Both the position numbers and the translations under genes were made by a program. The notes below the pieces were generated by a model. That model had not been told where the DNA came from and searched no databases. It was given only the letters and a program-made list of their open reading frames with translations. From assembly GCA_015523645.1 (NCBI GenBank), contig WAJY01000141.1, forward strand, positions 1-10,584: a DNA stretch of 10,584 nt, in the 5' to 3' direction. This document shows positions 1 to 6,048 of this stretch, piece after piece. The first letter of the stretch is position 1; each line of letters starts with the position of its first letter. This DNA comes from Geoglobus sp. GTDB taxonomy: Archaea > Halobacteriota > Archaeoglobi > Archaeoglobales > Archaeoglobaceae.

Positions 1-30
1 CATACCCCAGCCAGCAACAACTGCCTTCAT
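1..30 (-). CDS. N-terminus of a thiolase-like protein (partial, runs off the window)
   Basis: Only the first ten codons are inside the window, reading MKAVVAGWGM. A GAGGTGA ribosome site at 41-35 overlaps the stop codon of the CoA-transferase beta gene (TGA at 42-40). It lies 4 bases before the ATG at 30 and only 1 base before another ATG at 33, so 30 is the better start. The pattern of a short beta strand followed by G-x-G-M resembles the beginning of SCP-x/archaeal acetyl-CoA acetyltransferases, which commonly start with a hydrophobic strand and GxGMT. Such an enzyme would fit downstream of a CoA-transferase making 3-oxoacyl-CoA. Ten residues cannot exclude another Rossmann-like protein. 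That a gene starts here is fairly sure; the product is a guess. Confidence 0.4.
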   Translation of the reverse strand, partial: MKAVVAGWGM

Positions 31-39
31 CATTTCACC

Positions 40-759
40 TCAAAAAATCTTGCTATCTCCTCTAAAGCCTCTCTCTGTTTTACTTGGTTGCGGGGTATTG
101 GAACCTCTCTCTACATCTAAGGAGAATCCAGTATTTTCAATCACATGGGAAACGCTAACTCCAGGATGGATTGATTCAAGCTCAAAAATCCCGTCTTTCA
201 ACCTGAAAATGCAGAGATCTGTTATAACAACAATCTCAATGTCCGGCAAACCATAATCCCTTCTTCTTTTCCCATCAACAACGTTTCCCGGAGAGGTTAT
301 GTAATCAACCCTCTCAACAAATCTTCTCTTCTCATGCCTTGTAACAACAACAACCTTTCCCACAACGCTAACGACATCATTTGCCCCACCACTTCCAGTC
401 ATTCTGATCTTAGGAGAGAAGTAATCACCGATTACAGTTGTGTTTATGTTTCCATACTTGTCTATCTGAGCTGCACCGAGAAAAGCCACATCAACATGAT
501 GCAAATAAACCCCCAAAATGTCTATCATGTCAGTAGCTTGAACCGCATTCACAGCATTTACAGGATCTGAAACACCTCTCGGAGGGCGAATGTAGTCAGG
601 ATCTACCGATCCCATCTCTCCCAAGATAACTGAGTCTGGAGCGTGAACCTTCTTTGCCAGAAATGCTGCGCGCAACGGCAAGCCAGTTCCGACAAACACA
701 ACATCACCATTTTTTATCTCCCTTGCTGCACTGCAGATCATTATCTCCTCATTCTCCAC
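40..759 (-). CDS. Class I CoA-transferase, beta subunit (GctB/3-oxoacid CoA-transferase B-like)
   Basis: This is the second subunit of a heteromeric class I CoA-transferase, which moves CoA from an acyl-CoA donor to a carboxylic acid through a glutamyl-CoA thioester. Counting from the GTG at 759 (239 aa), SAAREIKNGDVVFVGTGLP near residues 10-28 is the family N-terminus. The putative catalytic glutamate is Glu48 in VILGEMGS, GAAQIDKYGN lies at about 95-104, and the glycine-rich GSGGAND at 122-128. An in-frame ATG at 777 (ATGA overlap with the alpha gene) would add six residues, MRRCGF. However, a strong GGAGGTG at 772-766 lies inside that extension, 6 bases before the GTG, so GTG is preferred. 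The last 20 or so residues are polar and look unstructured. The presence of the glutamate argues for a true transferase rather than an IpdAB-type ring hydrolase, which as I recall lacks it. The substrate is not readable; a 3-oxoacid fits the operon. Confidence 0.88.
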   Translation of the reverse strand: MENEEIMICSAAREIKNGDVVFVGTGLPLRAAFLAKKVHAPDSVILGEMGSVDPDYIRPPRGVSDPVNAVNAVQATDMIDILGVYLHHVDVAFLGAAQIDKYGNINTTVIGDYFSPKIRMTGSGGANDVVSVVGKVVVVTRHEKRRFVERVDYITSPGNVVDGKRRRDYGLPDIEIVVITDLCIFRLKDGIFELESIHPGVSVSHVIENTGFSLDVERGSNTPQPSKTERGFRGDSKIF

Positions 760-765
760 AAAACC

Positions 766-772
766 ACACCTC
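766..772 (-). promoter_or_regulatory. Ribosome binding site deciding the GTG start at 759
   Basis: On the minus strand GGAGGTG occupies 772-766, immediately after the TGA (776-774) that ends the alpha-subunit gene and 6 bases before a GTG at 759. It falls inside the reading frame if the ATG at 777 were used, which favours the GTG start. Confidence 0.6.
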
Positions 773-773
773 C

Positions 774-1709
774 TCATTCACAACCATAATTCACAGGCTT
801 TGAATAGGCTGGCTTCTTCACCACAAGCTCAGCCAATCTCTCCCTCCCAACCATTTCAAGATATTCTTCATGGCTTTCAACACCATACACATACTCCTCA
901 AGAAAGCTTTCAAAGCTCTCAGCAGTTTGAGCATTCTTGTAATACTTAGCCTGAAATTCCTTATCGGCAAGATAGAATCCCTGACAAGCCCACCAGTGAC
1001 TTCCAAATGGTACTTCTACAACTGCGTCAACCATAAAGCCAGGCAATACCGTTAAATTTGGATTTTTTCTTATTTCCTCACTCTCAACAATTTTTTCAGC
1101 CGAAACTATTATTTTTCGGCTTGCTTTTGCTGCCCAGATGTCGGATGCAAGCATGCCCCATCTTTGCGCATTGCCGTATTTGTCAGCTATTTGGCAATGA
1201 AGAAAAGCCACATCTGGATTGGACGCTGGAACAACCAAAACCTCTCGATCATCGAATGGTGATCTGATTTTAGCCAGCTTTTTTTCGCTTACACGCTTTT
1301 CAGCAACATCACTCATAACCATTGAGTTGACAGGTATGAAGGGGAGCCTGCATGCCCCTGCGAAGAACCTCAAAGTCATTGTGAGGTTTGTGTAGTCCTC
1401 TATTTCGATCTTTCTCGGAATGCCTTCTTTGAGGGCTCTGCTAACACAAGGTGCAAAGCTCAAACCTCTCGGGCTGTGTATTGCGACAAAACCGATTTCT
1501 AGTCTTTTAACACAACCCGCTCCTACAAGCATGTCAACCGTATCAACGGCACCAGCTGTAACAACTGTCAGATTCCTCTTTCTCTGCCTAACAACCTCCA
1601 TAACAAGCGCACTTGGAACTGGCTGTGTTGTTCCTCCGGGAGTTAGCACATCTCCATTTTTCACAAATTTCCTCACAGCCTCATCCAGATCCATCAACTT
1701 CTCCTCCAT
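774..1709 (-). CDS. Class I CoA-transferase, alpha subunit (GctA/IpdA-like)
   Basis: This is the first subunit of the heteromeric CoA-transferase; with the next gene it would form the active enzyme. The 311-residue length matches glutaconate CoA-transferase A-type subunits. Visible family features, counted from the ATG at 1709, are a glycine turn with TPGGTTQPVPSAL near 23-35, IGFVAIHSPRGLSF at about 72-84, the IEIEDYTN segment near 101-108 followed by RFFAGACRLPFIP, PDVAFLHCQIADKYGN at 165-180, and GFMVDAVVEVPFGSHW near 224-239. The frame also has an ATG at 1715 that overlaps the HyuB stop (ATGA), but GGGTGA at 1721-1716 sits 6 bases before the ATG at 1709 and directly against 1715, so 1709 is the better start. 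Stop TGA at 776-774 precedes the beta gene with almost no gap, suggesting coupled translation and equal stoichiometry. The substrate is unknown; a 3-oxoacid is inferred from context. Confidence 0.87.
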   Translation of the reverse strand: MEEKLMDLDEAVRKFVKNGDVLTPGGTTQPVPSALVMEVVRQRKRNLTVVTAGAVDTVDMLVGAGCVKRLEIGFVAIHSPRGLSFAPCVSRALKEGIPRKIEIEDYTNLTMTLRFFAGACRLPFIPVNSMVMSDVAEKRVSEKKLAKIRSPFDDREVLVVPASNPDVAFLHCQIADKYGNAQRWGMLASDIWAAKASRKIIVSAEKIVESEEIRKNPNLTVLPGFMVDAVVEVPFGSHWWACQGFYLADKEFQAKYYKNAQTAESFESFLEEYVYGVESHEEYLEMVGRERLAELVVKKPAYSKPVNYGCE

Positions 1710-1711
1710 AT

Positions 1712-3772
1712 TCATTCACCCTTCAGATAAACCTCAACATCAACCTGAGATCCACACTTGGGGCAGTAATATGCTCGCATTCCGAAAAAACCTGATTCAT
1801 TTAAAACCGAGTTGTTAAAAAAGAAATTTCTGAGCTTTATATCTCTGTATTTCCTGTAATCTGATCTAAAACCACACTCGAGGCATTCCATATCCCCTTC
1901 AACATCTCTGGATTTTTTGATCCTCTCCATTCTCATATCTCTCCTTAACTTCTCGGTTTCTAAAAGATCAACGACAAAACCACTCCTAGATTTGATAAGC
2001 CTCACTCCATAAACTTTCTCAGCTACGTCAACAGACGTTATCTCGTCCTCAACATCCTTTCTGACCATCTCTGGATCTCTATCAATCGGATCTCCAAACC
2101 CGGCACCACCTTGGGCAGAGTATGCAAGAACTATGTCCCCATTCTTAAGGGTGAACGACTTTGTCAATCCTCCACCGACAAAAACCTGTCCACCAAGCTT
2201 GAAGGCATCCTCTATTCTGTTAACAATCCTGAACACATCCTCTACCTTAGGCTTTTCATCGAAGATAACAAAACAAGACTTTACAGTTTCTGCAGGCAAC
2301 CCACCGTTTAGCGGAAATGAAATTATTTCAGAACCTCCATACCCGCCAGCTATGTTAACCTTAACCTCACCCTTTGCATTGTAGATCATGTATGCAGCCT
2401 CAACCCCAACTCCACCTCTGTATTTTCCGAAACCACATGAATCCTTTCTGTGCTTTCTGTAGAGATACAAAACCGGATACTTCTGCTCATAAACCTCGAC
2501 ATCAGGACAGCTTGGGATCGGATGCATCTGACTTCCACCGGAGTCACAGCCATCCATGTCGATGTTTGCACCTGTTCCTGCCAAATGCCCCGATTCCCAG
2601 AGCAGACCTCCAAACCTGGCTCCAAACTGATTCACTCCTCCAAGAATTACACTTGCAGATTCGGTGCTCCACGAAGCTGAAGCTGACAGTTCCAGCTCTT
2701 TCTCTCCTGATTCAAGCATAAGCCTGCTTATCAGATGTGTTACAAGTCCAGTAATGAGCTTTCCCGGAGCCGGTGGAGCCTGAGAGCATGCCGATGGCCA
2801 CCTTGCATTGACAAGCGTCCCCTCTGGAGCCACGATCTCAACGTTCTTCAGCAATCCTGAATTCCAGTATGTATCATAAAAGAGCGTTCCCATCAGTGCA
2901 ACAAAAACGCTTCCAAGGGTTCCATAGTAAGTGCAGTTCAACGGGCTTGGGTTTTGCTCATCTGTGCCGCTAAAATCAAATACAAGCCTGTCTCCATTCT
3001 TTATAAGGGTGCAGACAACCTTCTTAACAACATATTCAACTCCATCATAGTCAATGTACCCAACAGCTGTTAGTTTTTTATCCGGAAGCTTTGAAATCTT
3101 GTTTCTTGCGATCTCTGTTGTTTTTTCAATCAGCTCACTCATGAGTGCCCTGAATTTCTCAATTCCATATTTTTCAATCACATCAAGTATTCTCTTCCTT
3201 ATCACCTCCAATCCAGCAATCTTCGCCTTAACGTCAAGGATATACATCTCGGGATCTCTCAGATTCTTGTGAACAAATTCAACAAAATCCTGTCTAAGTC
3301 CTTTCTTGTCTGCAATCTTTAAAAATGGTATGACAAAACCCTCATGAAATATCTCCTTTGCGGTTGACGGCATAGACCCTGGCTCTATTCCACCTATATC
3401 CCCGACATGCGTGAGAGTCACTCCCCAAGCCACCACCTCATCCCCATAAAAAATCGGTGCAATGCAGTATTGATCTGCAGTGTGTGCAGTGCCTATCCAC
3501 GGATCGTTTGAAAAGAAAACGTCACCCTCTCTAATATCATCACCATAAATTTCCATGATCCGGGTTATCACCTCAGGTGCCCCCATCACGTGCAACAGAA
3601 CTCCAGTACCAGAGAGGACGCATTCTCCTTTGGATGAGTAAAGAGCTGCCATAGCCTCTCCGAATGCAACTGTAGGTGAGCCAGAAACTCTTTTGAGTGC
3701 TGCCCTACCTTCTGCAAGTATTGTCCAGAGCTTGTGACGTAGAATCTCGAATTCAACTGATGCTAACCTCAT
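1712..3772 (-). CDS. Hydantoinase B/acetone-carboxylase alpha-type subunit with fused C-terminal zinc ribbon
   Basis: This is the HyuB-family catalytic subunit, partner of the HyuA-type ATPase encoded just upstream. The family includes 5-oxoprolinase, N-methylhydantoinase and acetone/acetophenone carboxylases. Counted from the ATG at 3772 (686 aa), the N-terminus MRLASVEFEILRHKL is typical. SNDPWIGTAHTAD near 88-100 and THVGDIGGIEPGS at 121-133 carry His97, Asp100 and His122, whose spacing equals the Mn-ligand spacing I recall for the acetone carboxylase alpha subunit (His150, Asp153, His175). The core ends with GGAGFGDPIDRDPE (from about 555) and YGV near 588. Beyond it come a charged linker and a zinc ribbon with Cys630/Cys633 and Cys670/Cys673, ending YYCPKCGSQVDVEVYL, reminiscent of the separate acetone carboxylase gamma subunit. 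Frame position 3781 is a GTG overlapping the HyuA stop, but GGGGTGA at 3784-3778 is spaced correctly only for the ATG at 3772. The function as a ketone carboxylase rather than a hydantoinase is inferred. Confidence 0.9.
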   Translation of the reverse strand: MRLASVEFEILRHKLWTILAEGRAALKRVSGSPTVAFGEAMAALYSSKGECVLSGTGVLLHVMGAPEVITRIMEIYGDDIREGDVFFSNDPWIGTAHTADQYCIAPIFYGDEVVAWGVTLTHVGDIGGIEPGSMPSTAKEIFHEGFVIPFLKIADKKGLRQDFVEFVHKNLRDPEMYILDVKAKIAGLEVIRKRILDVIEKYGIEKFRALMSELIEKTTEIARNKISKLPDKKLTAVGYIDYDGVEYVVKKVVCTLIKNGDRLVFDFSGTDEQNPSPLNCTYYGTLGSVFVALMGTLFYDTYWNSGLLKNVEIVAPEGTLVNARWPSACSQAPPAPGKLITGLVTHLISRLMLESGEKELELSASASWSTESASVILGGVNQFGARFGGLLWESGHLAGTGANIDMDGCDSGGSQMHPIPSCPDVEVYEQKYPVLYLYRKHRKDSCGFGKYRGGVGVEAAYMIYNAKGEVKVNIAGGYGGSEIISFPLNGGLPAETVKSCFVIFDEKPKVEDVFRIVNRIEDAFKLGGQVFVGGGLTKSFTLKNGDIVLAYSAQGGAGFGDPIDRDPEMVRKDVEDEITSVDVAEKVYGVRLIKSRSGFVVDLLETEKLRRDMRMERIKKSRDVEGDMECLECGFRSDYRKYRDIKLRNFFFNNSVLNESGFFGMRAYYCPKCGSQVDVEVYLKGE

Positions 3773-3777
3773 CAAAA

Positions 3778-3784
3778 TCACCCC
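3778..3784 (-). promoter_or_regulatory. Ribosome binding site overlapping the HyuA stop, deciding the HyuB start
   Basis: GGGGTGA on the minus strand at 3784-3778 contains the TGA stop of the HyuA-type gene and lies 5 bases before the ATG at 3772. The in-frame GTG at 3781 lies inside this site and is unlikely to be used. Confidence 0.55.
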
Positions 3785-5871
3785 GAACTGGCTTGAATAA
3801 CTACATTCAGGTATTCATCAACTCTTGCCAATCTATCACCCGGAACCACCACTGTTGTGGCTGGATACTCTATTATAGCTGGTCCTAAAACAACATTCCC
3901 GGCTTTCAGCTTTGATCCATCATAAACACAGGAAATGGAATAATCGCCATCAATAAACACCTCTCTCTTCTCCTTCAAAGCCTTTGAAGAGTCACTTCCA
4001 TAACTCTTCTGCTTCTTAAACCTTATTTTTGGAACATGATAGATAGCCTCAACAATCAGATTCACACTCTCAATCCCAGCCTTCCTGTATGCAGTCCCCT
4101 TTCCATAACTCTCCTCGTAAATTCTATCGAAATCATCCATAATTCTATGGACATCTCCATCATCAAGCTCACCCCTTTTAACCCCAACTCTCTCCACATT
4201 TATCTGCTTGCTGTATCTGAGCTCAATCCACCTCATTAAATCGACCTTTGCTGGATCGAACCCCATTTTCTCCATATCATTCAAAGCAATCCCTTCCAGC
4301 TTCAAAAACTCCTTTGAAAGTTCTTCTGCATCTACAGGCATAATTCGCATGTATGGATGTCTGTATATTCTTCGAACATCGCTTGCAATTATGCTCATTG
4401 CCTCAAAAACAGGGGCTAAATGGGGAATGTAAACCCTCTCAATCCCAAGTTCTTGAGCATATTGAGCAGAGAAAAGCCCACCAGCACCCCCATAAGCCAG
4501 AATTGTAAATTCTGCAGGATCGAAACCTCTCATTACTGTGTTCAGCCTTATTGCATCAGCACACTGAGAAACCATTATCCTAACAGCCTCGTAGGCAGCC
4601 TCAACGACATCCATTCCCATTGGATCTGCTATTTTTTCTCTGAAAATTTCAAGTGCCCTTTCCTTGTTAAGTTTCATTCTCCCCCTCAAAAAATAATCTG
4701 GATTTATGTAGCCAAGGATAAGACAGGCATCTGTTAGTGTTGGCTCCTTCCCACCCCTATCATAGCAAACCGGTCCAGGCTCCGACCCTGCACTCTTTGG
4801 ACCTATTTTTATCAAATTTGTCACAGAATCAACCCAGACTACAGTTCCTCCTCCAGCACTTATGGAAAAGACATCTATCATTGGTATTGCTATCTGAAAC
4901 CTCTCTAGCATCGGCTCTCTGATGTACGACCACTCTCCATTGTGTATGATTCCAACCTTGAATGTCGTCCCGCCAACGTCTGTGGCGATCACATTTTCTA
5001 TACCCAGCAGTGAAGAGAAAAATGCACTTCCCACAATTCCCATTGCAGGTCCTGATTCAACTGTTTCAATGCTGTTTATGCTGTGAGCAGGTAAAACAGA
5101 GCCATAGATTGTTGTGACATACAGATCTCTACCGTAGCCCTTGCTTTTCAGCTTTCCCTCTAAACTCTTTAGATGATCCCTAACTATTGGCTCAACGTAT
5201 GCATTTATTATGGTTGCCATCATCCTCGGATACTCTCCAACAACCTGGCTTATCCTGTGGGATAAAGAGACATGAATGTCAGGATGCTCCCTTTTTATGT
5301 ATTCTCCAACCGCAATCTCATGCTTTGGATTAACAGGGGAGTTCAGCATGCATACAGCAATTGACCTGATACCAGCTGAGATAAGATCACTCACAGCACT
5401 CTCCACTTCATTGAAGTCTAATGGAACAACAACATTTCCCTGGCTGTCAATCCTTTCCACAACACCCTTGATATATTTCCTTGGAATTATCGGCTCAGGC
5501 TTTCTTGTTCTCGTTTGGCGCTTAATCTCCTCCTCAGACAAGCCTGCAACTTTGCCTGTGCCCCTCATCATTAAGGGAATGTCTTCAAAACCTTTTGTTG
5601 TAATCAGTCCTGTTCTAACTCCACTTCGCGTAAATAAGGTGTTGGTTGCTATTGTTGTCCCGTAATACAGCAGGCTGTTTCTAAGCAATTCATTTAAAGA
5701 AACTTCTGCATTCATCGAGATTTCGTTCAGGCAGTGAAAAACAGCCTTTGAGAAGTCATCGTATGTTGTGGGATGCTTTGCATACAAAACCTCACCACTT
5801 TCCAGCAAAGCGAAGCAATCTGTGAAAGTTCCACCCGTATCAATTCCCACTATACTTCTTGCAATTTCCAT
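3778..5871 (-). CDS. Hydantoinase A/acetone-carboxylase beta-type ATP-binding subunit
   Basis: This is the ATP-hydrolysing subunit (697 aa, normal for the family) that activates the substrate for its HyuB partner, probably in the cytoplasm. It has the two-part ASKHA-type fold of the hydantoinase/oxoprolinase family. The N-terminal phosphate loop GIDTGGTFTD is at 9-18 and GTTIATN at 71-77. ESGPAMGIVGS at 272-282 leads into the central domain, where the second phosphate loop is DVGGTTFKVG (298-307). It is followed by SAGGGTVVWVD at 338-348, GPKSAGSEPGPVCYDRGG at 357-374 and AYGGAGG at 459-465. The C-terminal GPAIIEYPATTVVVPGD is a usual family ending. In acetone and acetophenone carboxylases this subunit phosphorylates substrate and/or bicarbonate; in oxoprolinases it phosphorylates the amide. 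The adjacent CoA-transferase genes and the zinc ribbon on HyuB favour a carboxylase. No ribosome site precedes the ATG at 5871, suggesting a leaderless or poorly led transcript. No in-frame upstream start exists before a TAA at 5883-5881. Confidence 0.92.
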   Translation of the reverse strand: MEIARSIVGIDTGGTFTDCFALLESGEVLYAKHPTTYDDFSKAVFHCLNEISMNAEVSLNELLRNSLLYYGTTIATNTLFTRSGVRTGLITTKGFEDIPLMMRGTGKVAGLSEEEIKRQTRTRKPEPIIPRKYIKGVVERIDSQGNVVVPLDFNEVESAVSDLISAGIRSIAVCMLNSPVNPKHEIAVGEYIKREHPDIHVSLSHRISQVVGEYPRMMATIINAYVEPIVRDHLKSLEGKLKSKGYGRDLYVTTIYGSVLPAHSINSIETVESGPAMGIVGSAFFSSLLGIENVIATDVGGTTFKVGIIHNGEWSYIREPMLERFQIAIPMIDVFSISAGGGTVVWVDSVTNLIKIGPKSAGSEPGPVCYDRGGKEPTLTDACLILGYINPDYFLRGRMKLNKERALEIFREKIADPMGMDVVEAAYEAVRIMVSQCADAIRLNTVMRGFDPAEFTILAYGGAGGLFSAQYAQELGIERVYIPHLAPVFEAMSIIASDVRRIYRHPYMRIMPVDAEELSKEFLKLEGIALNDMEKMGFDPAKVDLMRWIELRYSKQINVERVGVKRGELDDGDVHRIMDDFDRIYEESYGKGTAYRKAGIESVNLIVEAIYHVPKIRFKKQKSYGSDSSKALKEKREVFIDGDYSISCVYDGSKLKAGNVVLGPAIIEYPATTVVVPGDRLARVDEYLNVVIQASSG

Positions 5872-6048
5872 TAAAAATCGTTAAATATATCAAGATAAAT
5901 GCCTTTTGTAACTCCGTTTGTTGATCACAGGCATACATCATTCCTCCATGCTTTCCAACTCCCAAAATTTTGTTTCAGAGATCTCCTATTTTTTCGGTAA
6001 ACTTGAACTGTTTTTTATCTAAATAATAAATATCATGGATAAATAAAA
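5872..6048. other. Intergenic gap between the UbiD-type gene and the HyuA-type gene
   Basis: This 177-base gap separates two genes of the same direction. Next to the UbiD stop (about 6048-6010, minus strand) it is very AT-rich with short T runs, which could end archaeal transcription, but no strong hairpin is seen; the best pairing is TTTATC (6014-6019) with GATAAA (6038-6043). The HyuA-proximal part holds a TATA-like element and a GGAGG (5947-5943) followed by ATGs at 5941, 5938 and 5934 that open only tiny frames. No convincing gene is seen. Confidence 0.5.
5894..5899 (-). promoter_or_regulatory. Candidate TATA element for the HyuA-HyuB-CoA-transferase operon
   Basis: TTTATC on the minus strand at 5899-5894 lies 23-28 bases before the ATG at 5871, with a purine/A-rich stretch (ACAAAAGG) just upstream as an archaeal BRE would be. 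This spacing would start transcription at or near the ATG, consistent with the missing ribosome site. A stronger-looking TATATTTA at about 5889-5882 is too close to the ATG. The operon may instead be read through from the UbiD-type gene. Confidence 0.3.

Noticed and set aside
40..1709. IpdAB-type steroid ring-cleaving hydrolase instead of a CoA-transferase
   Set aside because: The beta subunit keeps a glutamate (Glu48 in LGEMG) at the transferase catalytic position, and no steroid-degradation genes are in the window.
1420..1818. 132-codon plus-strand open frame opposite the CoA-transferase alpha and HyuB genes
   Set aside because: It is antisense to two well-supported genes, has low-complexity Ser/Thr/Pro content typical of shadow frames, and has no ribosome site.
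5276..5665. 129-codon plus-strand open frame opposite the HyuA-type gene
   Set aside because: It lies wholly inside a gene with clear conserved motifs on the other strand, and no start signal or family resemblance is seen.
1712..5871. Annotating the pair as hydantoinase or 5-oxoprolinase
   Set aside because: The families cannot be separated by fold alone, but the gamma-like zinc ribbon and the adjacent CoA-transferase genes fit a ketone-type carboxylase better. Neither assignment is proved.
6010..6048. Hairpin terminator after the UbiD-type gene
   Set aside because: Only a weak 6-base pairing in AT-rich sequence is present. Short T runs could stop an archaeal polymerase, but this is too unspecific to list as a terminator.
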